Origin: Streptomyces scabiei 87.22
Lineage (GTDB): Bacteria; Actinomycetota; Actinomycetes; Streptomycetales; Streptomycetaceae
Length of the DNA stretch: 64,000 nucleotides
Reading direction: 5' to 3'
Assembly (NCBI RefSeq): GCF_000091305.1
Contig: NC_013929.1
Location: 7,006,001 to 7,070,000 of the forward strand
This document shows, piece after piece, positions 24,936-33,756 of the stretch. The translations under genes and the position numbers were made by a program. The stretch's first letter is position 1. Each line of letters opens with the position of its first letter. The notes below the pieces were generated by a model that was not told the origin of the DNA, ran no database searches, and saw nothing but the letters and a program-made list of their open reading frames with translations.

Positions 24936-27123
24936 CCATCACCGCCAGTTCCCTACGCAGTTCCCCGACCAGGTGGAGGCCGCTCGACGTGAGGTGGTGT
25001 CCCGAGGAGCGGACGAGTGTGTCCAGGGCCTCCCGTGCCCGGCTGCGCAGCGGTTCGGCGGCGTCGTGCGGCGCCGCGGCGAGGTGTCCCGCGCACTCAC
25101 TGGCCTCGTCGAGCAGCCGTTCGGCGGCACTGCCCGGCACGCTGAGATCGGTGACCTCCCGCAGCGCGGCGAGCCTGGCTCTGCGCCCCAGGAGCGGGAG
25201 CTGCCGCGGGAACGCGTCGGGCTCGAAGTCGACGGCCACGCCGAGCGCGCCGAACGCGTGTGTGCCGAGCCGCAGGCCCGAGCCCGGGGCGAGCGGGGTG
25301 ACCGTGGTGGCGACGAGCGCGTCGGCGCCCTTGCGCCAGCCCGGCTCCCGCGCGTCCAGCGCCTCGTGGGCCGCGCGCAGCCGCTTGGCGAAGAGCTCCA
25401 GGTCGCTCGGGGACAGGGGGTCCGCGACCGGTGCCTCGAAGCGGTCGCGGAACGGATCGGCGTCGTCCACGAGCAGCGCCGGCCCTTCGGTGAGTTCCAC
25501 CGTCGTGAGCGGCCGCCATGCGACGGCGAGTTCCGTGCCGCCCTCGCCCGTGGCGCGCACCTCCAGGCCGTCCGCCGTGATCAGGCACTCGACCCGTCCG
25601 GGGCCCGAGAGCCGCAGTGTGCCGAGGGTCGGGAGATGGAGGTCGGGGCCGGGCTGCCACCAGGAAAGGGTCGCCTCCGCGTTCGCCGACACGAGCGCCG
25701 CGGTGACCGCCGCCATCAGCCGGGGGAGGTCCGCGGGTCCGTCCAGGCAGCCGCGCAGCACGGCACGCAGGTACGGGTGGGCGAGGACGGTGTTGAGGTG
25801 CGTCGCGGTGGAGCCGTCGGCGTCCAGCCGGAGCAGCGCCCGCCAGGCCGCGTCCCAGTCGGGGGCGCCCTCATGCCGGGCGTTGACCCGGGCCAGCAGG
25901 TCCCGGTCCAACCGCAGCTGTGCCAGCCTCAGTTCCTCGGCGTCGGTGACCGCGGGGTGGAGCGCGCGCTCGGTGATCCGCTCGGCGATCCCCTCCACCA
26001 GGGCCCGGAGGTCGGCGCAGAACACCGAGGGATTGTCGAAGCCCTTCTCGCCGCTGTAGCGGTGGGCGTAGAGGCCGCCGCCGCAGGACTCCACGACCGG
26101 GCAGCGCCGGCAGGTCTCGCTGACTCCGGCGAGGCCGAGCTGGCGGGCCCGGACGCCGGGATGCTCGGCGAACTCGGCGAACCCGTGCCGGAAGACGTCG
26201 TAGCCCGTGGCGGGGGCGCCCGCGTACGCCGTCTTCAGCGAGTCGGCCTGTTCGAAGGTGCCGTCGGTCTCGATGACCGCCAGATCGGAGGGGGCGAGGC
26301 CCAGCGCCTCGGTGAGGCTGGGGCCGCCGCGCAGGGTGCTGAGCACCGACTCGAAGGTGCGCACCGGCATGGGGCGCCCCTGCTCCTCCCACCGGTCGAA
26401 GACCTTCAGCAGCCAGTCGGCGTACGGGGTGGCCGGTGCGCCGGGCCCATGGCCGGGCGGAGGGGTGTCCCAGGTGGAGTGCGGGAGCAGGTAGTCGATC
26501 CGGGGAGGACCGAGGGACGTCAGGGCGTCGTGCACGGCGACCGGGTCGTTGGCGACGTCCACGGTGCACAGCAGTCCCTGGTACAGGTGCCGGTACTCGG
26601 GCAGGCGCAGGAGTTCGATCGCTCGCAGGACCCGGTCGTAGCTGCTGCGGCCCCGGTGGTCGAGCCGGTGCCGGTCGTTGGCGACGCGGTCGCCGTCGAG
26701 CGAGATCCCGATCTTGACCCGGAATTCGTCGAAGATCCGCAAGTGGTTTTCGTTCAGCCGCACCGCGTTGGTGTGAATTCGCAGATCGAGGGCGGTGACC
26801 GGGGTGAGAGCGCGGGTGAGTTCCGCACAGATTCGTTCCAGCCGGGCCGGACCGGCGAGGAGAGGCTCACCGCCGTGCAGAATGACCGTGACGGACGGAA
26901 GATTTCTCGCGCACACGTACTCGGTGAGACGACGGGCCACCTGAACGAGGGTTTCCTCGGCGATGACGGTCGGCCGTGTGCGCCACGACTGGTCGGATGC
27001 CTCATACACATAACAGTGGTCGCACGCCAGGTCGCACCGGCTGTGGATCTTGAGCACCAGTTGCTGGATCGCGGGGTCCCTCACTTCGGCAGTGTAAGCC
27101 CTCGCGCTCCGGCGGGAAGACAT
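24928..27123 (-). CDS. fxsB: Radical SAM/SPASM maturase FxsB with degenerate HExxH extension
   Basis: 731 residues. The radical SAM cluster is Cys30-x3-Cys34-x2-Cys37 in SRCDLACDHCYVYE. The SPASM region near residues 335-375 has cysteines in ETCRRCPVVESCGGG and VFCADL for auxiliary iron-sulfur clusters. FxsB enzymes are established to link the Phe ring to the Ser beta-carbon of the FxS motif, forming a three-residue cyclophane. The C-terminal 300 residues match the HExxH (beta-hydroxylase-type) extension, but no HExxH is present; the region reads FPRQLPLLGRRARL, so that domain looks inactive. The first ATG is at 27123; a TTG at 27138 is an alternative. Neither has a good ribosome site. Confidence 0.92.
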   Translation of the reverse strand: MSSRRSARAYTAEVRDPAIQQLVLKIHSRCDLACDHCYVYEASDQSWRTRPTVIAEETLVQVARRLTEYVCARNLPSVTVILHGGEPLLAGPARLERICAELTRALTPVTALDLRIHTNAVRLNENHLRIFDEFRVKIGISLDGDRVANDRHRLDHRGRSSYDRVLRAIELLRLPEYRHLYQGLLCTVDVANDPVAVHDALTSLGPPRIDYLLPHSTWDTPPPGHGPGAPATPYADWLLKVFDRWEEQGRPMPVRTFESVLSTLRGGPSLTEALGLAPSDLAVIETDGTFEQADSLKTAYAGAPATGYDVFRHGFAEFAEHPGVRARQLGLAGVSETCRRCPVVESCGGGLYAHRYSGEKGFDNPSVFCADLRALVEGIAERITERALHPAVTDAEELRLAQLRLDRDLLARVNARHEGAPDWDAAWRALLRLDADGSTATHLNTVLAHPYLRAVLRGCLDGPADLPRLMAAVTAALVSANAEATLSWWQPGPDLHLPTLGTLRLSGPGRVECLITADGLEVRATGEGGTELAVAWRPLTTVELTEGPALLVDDADPFRDRFEAPVADPLSPSDLELFAKRLRAAHEALDAREPGWRKGADALVATTVTPLAPGSGLRLGTHAFGALGVAVDFEPDAFPRQLPLLGRRARLAALREVTDLSVPGSAAERLLDEASECAGHLAAAPHDAAEPLRSRAREALDTLVRSSGHHLTSSGLHLVGELRRELAVMDG

Positions 27124-27181
27124 GACGACGGGGCCCAACTTCCTTGATCAAAAAGGAGGTTGAGGCCCCGGTCGGCCCGCA

Positions 27182-27361
27182 TCAGATGCTGGAGGTGAAA
27201 CCCTGCCTGGCGAGGCGCAGGTCGCGAGCGTCCGTCACACGCCCCGTGGAGCGCTGGGTGCGGGGCTCGTGTGCGGCGACCGTCGCGAGCGGGGCGAGCC
27301 TCTTGTGGGCCGACCGGGTGGTGTCCGTTCCACGCGTCGTCTTGGTGAAGGAAAGGTTCAT
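27182..27361 (-). CDS. fxsA: FxsA precursor peptide (FxSxx-COOH)
   Basis: 59 residues ending ARQGFTSSI, an exact F-x-S-x-x-COOH terminus. It lies 58 bases before fxsB, in the same direction. By established family behaviour the Phe and the Ser two residues on would be cross-linked by FxsB, here Phe55 and Ser57. The body is polar and rich in Arg and Thr with no membrane segment. The ATG at 27361 has GGAG seven bases upstream, better than an in-frame ATG at 27397 that would add 12 residues. Too short for automatic calling by length, so the C-terminal motif and location carry the identification. No protease site or exporter is visible. Confidence 0.88.
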   Translation of the reverse strand: MNLSFTKTTRGTDTTRSAHKRLAPLATVAAHEPRTQRSTGRVTDARDLRLARQGFTSSI

Positions 27362-27592
27362 CTCGTCGCTCCAGTTCGAAAAAAGGGACGCTGTCATCGG
27401 TCCCTTGCCGACGAGGTCCTTTTGGTCGAGGCTCGGACGTGAGAGGGGGACGACAGAGTACAGACTTGCGCGTTTCTATCATGCGTCAGCAGGTGTTCGC
27501 TGCGCGATATGAGGGGGTGGCGCTCTGGCGGTAATTCGAGATTGACGAGAGCATGACCATTCCGTCGACTTCGGCATCCGTACGAGGTGTGC
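27362..27592. promoter_or_regulatory. fxsA/SLATT head-to-head region
   Basis: 231 bases between the divergent fxs operon and the SLATT gene, relatively AT-rich for this genome. It must hold promoters for both. I could not identify matching -35 and -10 boxes or a clear dyad. Confidence 0.5.
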
Positions 27593-28507
27593 ATGGCTGC
27601 GACGCCCGGCCCCAGCACCACGGTGAGTGATCGAGATCTGTCCCCGTTGTTCCATGTGTGCGACGAGAAGGCGGTGACCCATCAGGGGGAATCCTTCAAG
27701 GTGGTCCGTGTGCAACTGCTCGTGCTGCTGCTCGCCACCGCGACCGCCTCCCTGGCCGAGCGGGTGGGCAGCCGGGTGCCGTCGGCCGTGGCGGCCGTGC
27801 TCTACGCCCTGACGATGGGGATCGGGTTCTACGCCTCCCGGCGCCGCGCCCGGGTGCAGTGGCAGGCGCACCGGGCGGCGGCCGAGGTGGTCAAGTCGCT
27901 GGCCTGGCAGTTCATGGTGCACGGCGGGCCGTTCCCCTCACGGCTCGTCAACCCCGAGGCGATGTTCGCCGAGCGGCTGGAGGAACGGCTCAGCGAACTG
28001 CGCAAGGTGGGCTGGGACGACCCCCGCGAGGGCGTCACCGAACTCGGACTCGGACAGATCACCCCGATGATGCGGGCGGTGCGGGCCAAGCCGTTCGCCG
28101 CCCGCCGCGACATCTACCTCCGCGACCGCGTCTCGGAACAGCTCACCTGGTACGGCAACAAGGCCGGGGACGCGCACCGCTCGTCCGTGCGATGGTCGGG
28201 CATGACGACGATCCTGACGCTGCTGGCGCTGGTCACCGCCGTGTTGCGGGCCCTGGGGGCGATCGACGGCCGCTGGGACCCGACCGGCCTGCTGAGCGCC
28301 GCCGCCGCGGCGGGCGTGGCCTGGCAGGAGGTCCGGCGGCACCGGCCGCTGACATACGCGCACAAGCTCGTCGAACAGGATCTGGACACCCTGCGCGTCG
28401 CCATGGGCACGACGGTCGGGGAGGACGGCTGGGCCGACGCGGTCGCGGAGGCGGAGCGGGTGGTCTCGCCCCAGCACACGGACTGGCTGGTGCGGTTCGG
28501 GACCTGA
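27593..28507 (+). CDS. SLATT/DUF4231 two-transmembrane protein
   Basis: 304 residues. An N-terminal pair of membrane helices at about 40-60 and 66-83 (VQLLVLLLATATASLAERV and AVAAVLYALTMGIGFYA) is followed by a charged coiled segment and a second hydrophobic pair at about 203-225 and 233-250, with YLRDRVSEQLTWYGNKA before it, characteristic of SLATT domains. SLATT proteins are predicted pore-forming effectors coupled to nucleotide sensing in bacterial conflict systems. The ATG at 27593 has GAGG five bases upstream; a GTG at 27587 is in frame. It diverges from fxsA and is tail-to-tail with a SLOG gene. Confidence 0.82.
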   Translation: MAATPGPSTTVSDRDLSPLFHVCDEKAVTHQGESFKVVRVQLLVLLLATATASLAERVGSRVPSAVAAVLYALTMGIGFYASRRRARVQWQAHRAAAEVVKSLAWQFMVHGGPFPSRLVNPEAMFAERLEERLSELRKVGWDDPREGVTELGLGQITPMMRAVRAKPFAARRDIYLRDRVSEQLTWYGNKAGDAHRSSVRWSGMTTILTLLALVTAVLRALGAIDGRWDPTGLLSAAAAAGVAWQEVRRHRPLTYAHKLVEQDLDTLRVAMGTTVGEDGWADAVAEAERVVSPQHTDWLVRFGT

Positions 28508-28534
28508 AGGTGCGGTGGAGGCGCCGGCGCCGTG

Positions 28535-29026
28535 TCAGGCGCGGCGCACGCCCGGGCTCCACAGCACCGTCACCGGCACACCCGTGAGGTGGGCGTAGTC
28601 GACGATGTCGGCCGTGCCGCCGAGCCCGCGGGGCGGGTCGCCGTCCCAGACGGCGATCAGGCGGTCGGCGTGGTCGACGATGTAGCGGCCCGCCGCGTAG
28701 TACGCCTCCTCGTGGGTCCGTTCGCGCGTCAGTTCCACGCGCTCGCCGCAGCACTTGAGGAGCCGGCGGTAGGCGGCCCTGACCTCGTCGTCCCCGAGAT
28801 GGGCCTCGTAGTCCATGCCGGGGATCACCGCGGTCAGCTGCAGACCGCTCTCCAGGGCGATCTCCGCGAAGAGCTGGTCGGCGCCGGCGGCGAGGCTGCT
28901 GAGGGCCCGGGTGGTGGCGGGGCGGCCCTGTAACTCCGCCCGGATGCCCGAACGGACGGCGGGGAGGGCGGCTTCCGGGATCTGACGGTGTCCGGTGACA
29001 CCGATCCGGGTCACGTGGCCTGGCAT
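28535..29026 (-). CDS. SLOG-domain (LOG/DprA-like) nucleotide-sensing protein
   Basis: 163 residues with a Rossmann-like SLOG fold. Residues 9-15 are GVTGHRQ, residues 46-50 AAGAD, and VDHADRLIAVWDGDPPRG forms the second nucleotide-facing strand and loop. SLOG proteins are predicted to bind or make nucleotide signals and occur with SLATT effectors. The ATG at 29026 was chosen over the longer frame because GGAGGTGA lies eight bases before it. The stop is 27 bases from the stop of the convergent SLATT gene. A metabolic role (nucleotide phosphoribohydrolase) cannot be excluded. Confidence 0.8.
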   Translation of the reverse strand: MPGHVTRIGVTGHRQIPEAALPAVRSGIRAELQGRPATTRALSSLAAGADQLFAEIALESGLQLTAVIPGMDYEAHLGDDEVRAAYRRLLKCCGERVELTRERTHEEAYYAAGRYIVDHADRLIAVWDGDPPRGLGGTADIVDYAHLTGVPVTVLWSPGVRRA

Positions 29027-29300
29027 CCGTGCGCTCACCTCCGTGGCCCGCGTTCCTCCGAGTAACCCTAGCGGCGGGCGACTCCGGCGAGAACGACACA
29101 AACGGGTGTTCGGTGGGGCGTCACGGGCTCACGGGGGCGACCGCCGGGTGACGGCCGTGGTTCCGGCCGCCCCCCGTGCTCCGGATGCTGCCGCTCACGT
29201 GCATGCCCGCCGGATGTTCGCAGACGTGTTCGCCGGGTGGGCGGGGCGGACGGTGCGAGGGGACTCCGGTGGGACGGCGGCGGCAGGGCAGGGGAACGGG

Positions 29301-30347
29301 TCAGTCGCCCACCGGGTCCAGGCTGATGGGGGCGATGCGGCCGTCCAGCATGGCGCCGAGACCGAGGGCGGCGCAGACGTCGGGGCGTTCTGCGATGTGG
29401 ACGGGCATACCGGTGGCGTGGCGGAGCATCTGGTCGAAGCCGGGGAGCAGGGCGCTGCCGCCGACCATCATGATGCCGCGGTCGGCGAGGTCGGCCACCA
29501 GGTCGGGCGGGCAGTCCCGCAGCACCTTGCCGATGCCGTCGACCACGGCGGTGAGCGGGGTCTGGATGGCGTCGCGCACGGCCGCGGTGTCCACCTGTAC
29601 GGAGCGGGCGAGGCCGGTCGCCACGTCGAGGCCGTGGATCTCGGTGGAGGCGGGACCGTGCGGGGTGAGGCCGTTGCCGGAGAGGGCGAGCTGGAGCGGC
29701 CGTACGGACTGGCTGGGCAGGGTCAGCTCGTGACGCAGCCGCAGGTGCTGCACGATCGCGTGGTCGATGGCCTCGCCGCCGACGGGAATCCGTACGGCGC
29801 TGACGACCGAACCCAGGGACAGGACGGCCAGCTCGGTGGCCCCGGCGCCGCAGACCATGATCATGGTGGCCTCGGGCTGCTCGACGGGCAGTCCGCAGCC
29901 GACGGCCGCCGCGATGAGCGTGTCGACCAGCTCCACCCGCCGGGCGCCGAGACCCACCAGGGTCTCGATCGTGGCGCGCTGGGCGAGCGGGTCCGCGCCG
30001 TGCGGGGTGCAGGCGGCCGCGCGCAGGACGGGCTTGCGGCGCAGGGTGCGGCGGACCCGGTCGCCCAGCAGCTGACGCAGCATCCGCTGGGCCATCTCGA
30101 TGTCGACCACCGTGCCGCCGGAGACGGGCCGGACGACCCGGATGTAGTCGGGCGTACGGCCCATCATCCTCTCGGCGAACTCCCCGACGGCGATCAGCGC
30201 GCCCGTCCGGATGTTCACGGCGGCCACGCTCGGCTGGTCCACCACCAGACCCGCGCCCTTCACGTACACGCGGGTCCGCGCGGCTCCCAGGTCGACGCCG
30301 AAGTGGCAGCGGCGCAGCTGCTCCAGACTGGCGGTCATCGCGGTCAT
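29301..30347 (-). CDS. mbl: MreB/Mbl-like actin homologue
   Basis: 348 residues of the MreB family. The phosphate-1 loop is HFGVDLGAARTRVYVKG, followed by RPVSGGTVVDIEMAQRML, the phosphate-2 region MVCGAGATELAVLSLG and the adenosine motif IMMVGGSALLPGFDQML. In streptomycetes MreB and Mbl protect aerial hyphae and spore walls. This copy stands apart from mreCD genes, as Mbl does, and is next to a matB/carboxyltransferase pair as I recall for the S. coelicolor mbl region; the name is therefore tentative. The ATG at 30347 follows GGGAGG at eight bases. The 274 bases after it, up to the SLOG start, hold no gene. Confidence 0.85.
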   Translation of the reverse strand: MTAMTASLEQLRRCHFGVDLGAARTRVYVKGAGLVVDQPSVAAVNIRTGALIAVGEFAERMMGRTPDYIRVVRPVSGGTVVDIEMAQRMLRQLLGDRVRRTLRRKPVLRAAACTPHGADPLAQRATIETLVGLGARRVELVDTLIAAAVGCGLPVEQPEATMIMVCGAGATELAVLSLGSVVSAVRIPVGGEAIDHAIVQHLRLRHELTLPSQSVRPLQLALSGNGLTPHGPASTEIHGLDVATGLARSVQVDTAAVRDAIQTPLTAVVDGIGKVLRDCPPDLVADLADRGIMMVGGSALLPGFDQMLRHATGMPVHIAERPDVCAALGLGAMLDGRIAPISLDPVGD

Positions 30348-30533
30348 TTGCGGATCCTCCCGAGAGCACGGACCGTTCGGGCCCGCCGCCGGTCGGCGGT
30401 TCCCCGGTTCCCTTGCATCGTGCGCGGGGCGGGAGCGGGGTGCCTGCTGGGGTGGGCCGGGTGGGGGTGCGGCCGGACGGGTGGTTCGACGCGGGACGGC
30501 GGGGTGGCGTGTGGCGCGGCGGCGGTCCGGCCG

Positions 30534-32012
30534 TCAGCCGGGTGGGCGGAGGTGTCGTGCCGGTTCGACGATTCCCCGTACGACGCCCAGCTCCACCAGG
30601 TCCTGCGGGCGCAGCCGGAGTTCGTCCGCCGTGGCGGGGGCCCGGTGCGCGGGGCGTTTGAGGATCGCCGCCGCGAGTTCCGGCGCGATGACCGAGAAGT
30701 AGCTGTCCGGGGTGGCCCAGGTGTTGTCGGGGGCGGCCAGGGCGAGGGCGCCGCCGGAGCCGCCCTCGCCGATCAGAAGGGTCGTGACGGGGGTGCGGGC
30801 GGTGGCCACGGCGGTGAAGAGGTCCGCGACGGCGGGGCCCACGCCCTGCCGTTCCGCGTCGGCGTCGTTCGCGGCGCCGGGGGTGTCGACGAGGGTCAGG
30901 ACGGGGATGCCGAGGCGGTCGGCGAGGCGGATCAGACGGGCGGCGGTGCGGTAGCCCGCCGGGCGGGTGGGGGTGCCGCACTGGGCCGCGTAGGCGATGG
31001 TGCGGCCCTCGTGTTCCCCGAAGCCGCAGAGCATGCCGGGGTCGGTGCCGCCGGCACGGTCCCCTCGCAAGGGGGCTCGGCGGGTGAAGTAGGCGTCCAA
31101 GTAGGCCTCGGCGCGGGGGCGTCGGAGGGAGCGGGCGCGTTGGACGGCCTCCCAGCCGGTGGTGGGGAGGGGCGCCGATCGGGGTGGGGGGTTCGGTCGG
31201 GTGGCGGCTGCGGGTTCGTGAGGGCCGGTCGCGCAGTTCCCCGCGCCCCTGAGAAGCAGGGGCTGCGCCCCGTGCTCTTCAGGCTGCGGGGGAGTGTCCG
31301 GCGGAAGGGCTCGGGGTGGGGGTGCCGGGGCGGTGGAGGGGGCGGTCAGGAGGGTCAGGTAGAGGGTCAGCGTGTCGCGCAGGGCGGCAGGGGGGACCAC
31401 CGCGTCGATCGAGCCCGCCGCGAGCTGGGCCTCCGCCGTGTACGCCGCCGGGTCCGCGTCCGGCGGCCGGACCCGGGAGCCGGCGAAGCCGACCTGGGCG
31501 CCGGGGAGGGCGAGGACGATGTCGGCGCCGGCGCCGAGGGTGGCCCAGCCGCCACCCGTCGTGGGGTCGCGCAGCACCGCGATCCGGGGCAGCCCGGCCG
31601 CGCTCGTCAGCGCCGACTCCCGTGCCACGCGCTGCAGTTGGGCGAGGGCGCGCATCCCCTCCTGCATACGGCTGCCGCCCGTCGCGACCAGCGGGACGAC
31701 CGGGAGGCGGTGCGCGCGGGCGTACGTGTGCGCCGCCACCAGACGGTCGCCGGTGCGTTCGCCGAGCGAACCGCCGAGGAAGCCGAACTCGAAGGAGATC
31801 ACGACGGCCGCCGTACCGCCGATCGCCGCCCGCCCCCACACCACCGACTCCTCCTCCCCGGTGCGCTCGGCGGCGCGGGCGCGGGAGGCGTCGTAGCCCT
31901 GCCAGGCGAGGGGGCCGTCGGGGGCGTGGTCGCCCTCGGGCGTGGGGAGTTCGGTGAAGTCGTCCGTCAGGAAGGCGACGGCCTCGCGGGCCGGGACGCG
32001 CCGGTCACTCAT
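30534..32012 (-). CDS. Acyl-CoA carboxylase carboxyltransferase (AccD-AccA type)
   Basis: 492 residues with two crotonase-fold halves. The first (about 50-240) has FGFLGGSLGERTGD and VATGGSRMQEG, the second (about 315-480) has GIPVLTLVDTPGA and LLIGEGGSGGALAL. Together they make the beta/alpha carboxyltransferase that moves CO2 from carboxybiotin to an acyl-CoA. The linker between the halves is long and includes a stretch encoded by a dispersed palindromic repeat (31227-31283), so it may have been enlarged by insertion. It overlaps matB by 8 bases (ATGAGTGA), implying joint malonyl-CoA metabolism. The N terminus lacks a zinc finger. A malonate-decarboxylase-like role is a less likely alternative. 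Confidence 0.85.
   Translation of the reverse strand: MSDRRVPAREAVAFLTDDFTELPTPEGDHAPDGPLAWQGYDASRARAAERTGEEESVVWGRAAIGGTAAVVISFEFGFLGGSLGERTGDRLVAAHTYARAHRLPVVPLVATGGSRMQEGMRALAQLQRVARESALTSAAGLPRIAVLRDPTTGGGWATLGAGADIVLALPGAQVGFAGSRVRPPDADPAAYTAEAQLAAGSIDAVVPPAALRDTLTLYLTLLTAPSTAPAPPPRALPPDTPPQPEEHGAQPLLLRGAGNCATGPHEPAAATRPNPPPRSAPLPTTGWEAVQRARSLRRPRAEAYLDAYFTRRAPLRGDRAGGTDPGMLCGFGEHEGRTIAYAAQCGTPTRPAGYRTAARLIRLADRLGIPVLTLVDTPGAANDADAERQGVGPAVADLFTAVATARTPVTTLLIGEGGSGGALALAAPDNTWATPDSYFSVIAPELAAAILKRPAHRAPATADELRLRPQDLVELGVVRGIVEPARHLRPPG
31227..31283. repeat. Palindromic repeat copy inside the carboxyltransferase gene
   Basis: 57 bases match one arm of the compound palindrome at 57192-57332 almost exactly; near the end the copies differ only by ctct versus ttct. 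It lies in frame in the linker region and is translated as GAQPLLLRGAGNCATGP. Confidence 0.85.
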
Positions 32013-33510
32013 CCGTCTTCAGCGCTCGCTTCATGATCTTGCCCATGTCGTTGCGGGGCAGGGCGGAGAGGTAGTTGACCCTGCGGGGACGCTTGTGGGG
32101 CGACAGGTGGGTGGCCACGTGGGCCGCCAACTCGCCCGCCGGGGGCGGGGACTGGGGGTCCGCCGGGACGATCCAGGCGACGACGCGTTCGCCGAGATCG
32201 GGGTCGGGTTCACCGGTGACGGCTGCCTCCCGGACCCCCGGGTGTTCGAGGAGGGCGTTCTCGATCTCGCCCGCGCCGATCTTGTAACCGCCGCTCTTGA
32301 TGAGGTCGGTGGCCTTGCGGCCGACGATGCGCACGGAGCCGTCCGGGTCGCGTACGGCCATGTCGCCGGTACGGAACCAGCCGTCGGGGGCGAACGCGGC
32401 GGCGGTCGCGTCGGGGCGGTTGAGGTACTCGGTGAAGAGGTTGGGGCCGCGCACCTGGATCTCGCCGACCGACTCGCCGTCGTACGCCGTGAGCGGGGTG
32501 CCGTCCTCCTCGACCAGCCGCAGCTCCACCCCCGGCAGCGGAAGTCCGACCGTGCCGGCGCGGGCCTCGCCGTCGGCGCGGACACTGGTGTTCATCAGGG
32601 TCTCCGTCATGCCGTACCGCTCGATCACCCGGCGTCCGGTGGCCGCCGAGATCCGTTCGTGGTCGTGCACGGGCAGCGCGGCCGAGCCGGAGACGAGGAG
32701 GCGGGCGCCGCCGAGCGCCTTCGCCAGCTCCGGGTCGCCGGGCAGGGTCTCCGCGATGCGGTGGTACATCGTGGGGACGCCGAACAGCATCGTCGCCCCG
32801 GCCGACAGCTCCCGGGCCACCGCGGCGGTGTCGAACCTGCCCAGGTGGCGGACCGCGCCGCCGCGCCGCAGGGGGCCGAGGACGCCCAGGATCAGGCCGT
32901 GGACGTGGAAGAGAGGGAGGGCGTGGACCAGGACGTCGTCGGCGGTCCACTGCCAGGCGTCGGCCAGCGCGTCCAGGGTGGTCGTGACGGCGCGGCGGGG
33001 GATGACGGCGCCCTTGGGCGGGCCGGTGGTGCCGGAGGTGTAGACGACGAGGGCGGCGGACTCCTCGTCGGCCGTCCCCTCGGCGGGGGCCTGCCGGTCT
33101 CCGCCGCCGCGCGCGTCGGCACTGCCCTCGTCACCGGCGTCGGCATCGACATCGATATCGATATCGATGCGGTGCAACTCACCGAGCGGCGGCGGCAGTT
33201 CGTCACCCGGCGCGGCGAGGACGAGCGAGGGGGCGCTGTCGCCGAGGATGTGCCCCAGCTCCTTCTCCCCGGACTTCGGGTTCAGCGGTACGGCGGGGAC
33301 GCCGGCCCGCAGTGCCGCCACCACGGCCACCGCCGTCTCCAGGGTGGGGGTCGCCCAGACGGCCACCCGGTCGACGCCGTCGAGCCGGGCGGCCAGGGCG
33401 CCGGTGACGGCCGCGAGTTCCGCGTACGTCAGGGACCGGTCGCCGAAGCGCAGGGCGGGGCGTGCGGGGGTGCGGGCTTCGCCGGTGAGGGCCGGGAAGA
33501 GAGATGACAC
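32005..33510 (-). CDS. matB: Malonyl-CoA synthetase-like acyl-CoA ligase MatB
   Basis: 501 residues of the ANL family. Motifs are VVYTSGTTGPPKGA, the aspartate-containing FRTGDMAVRDPDG, GRKATDLIKSGG with the hinge, and LPRNDMGKIMKR for the catalytic lysine. The IERYGMTETLMNT region fits malonyl/methylmalonyl-CoA synthetases, and gene order with a carboxyltransferase matches S. coelicolor MatB as I recall it. It ligates malonate to CoA, supplying extender units for polyketides and fatty acids. An unusual Ile-Asp repeat (IDIDIDVDADAG) just before the P-loop block comes from an ATCGAT-type microsatellite. GTG start at 33510 with AAGGAG eight bases upstream. Coupled to the carboxyltransferase. 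Confidence 0.82.
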   Translation of the reverse strand: MSSLFPALTGEARTPARPALRFGDRSLTYAELAAVTGALAARLDGVDRVAVWATPTLETAVAVVAALRAGVPAVPLNPKSGEKELGHILGDSAPSLVLAAPGDELPPPLGELHRIDIDIDVDADAGDEGSADARGGGDRQAPAEGTADEESAALVVYTSGTTGPPKGAVIPRRAVTTTLDALADAWQWTADDVLVHALPLFHVHGLILGVLGPLRRGGAVRHLGRFDTAAVARELSAGATMLFGVPTMYHRIAETLPGDPELAKALGGARLLVSGSAALPVHDHERISAATGRRVIERYGMTETLMNTSVRADGEARAGTVGLPLPGVELRLVEEDGTPLTAYDGESVGEIQVRGPNLFTEYLNRPDATAAAFAPDGWFRTGDMAVRDPDGSVRIVGRKATDLIKSGGYKIGAGEIENALLEHPGVREAAVTGEPDPDLGERVVAWIVPADPQSPPPAGELAAHVATHLSPHKRPRRVNYLSALPRNDMGKIMKRALKTDE

Positions 33511-33756
33511 GTCGCGTACTCCTTGGTTGTCGCCGTCCGAGGTACCGCTACCGCACATCTGACTACCGGAACCCTGGGAACCACCAGTACCAGCCACACC
33601 ACCCTTCCACCGACGCGGCAGACCGACGGGGCGGCGAGGAGCGGCGGCGAGGAGGTGGGGCGAGCAGCGGCCGCTGTCGGTGGTGGTCGGTACAGTCGGC
33701 CACCGGGAGCGGGCGGGCGAGGCGCACGGGGATGCGCGCGGGGATGCGAGGCCGGG

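Noticed and set aside
24745..27147. 800-codon plus-strand frame opposite fxsB
   Set aside because: FxsB motifs on the minus strand are unambiguous; the opposite frame lacks any domain pattern.
27151..27160. Strong AAAAGGAGGT ribosome-like site on the plus strand after fxsA
   Set aside because: No start codon at suitable spacing leads to a plausible protein; the plus-strand frame is antisense to fxsA.
27593..29026. SLATT and SLOG genes as one transcriptional unit
   Set aside because: They converge tail-to-tail, so an operon is excluded; any functional link must be indirect.
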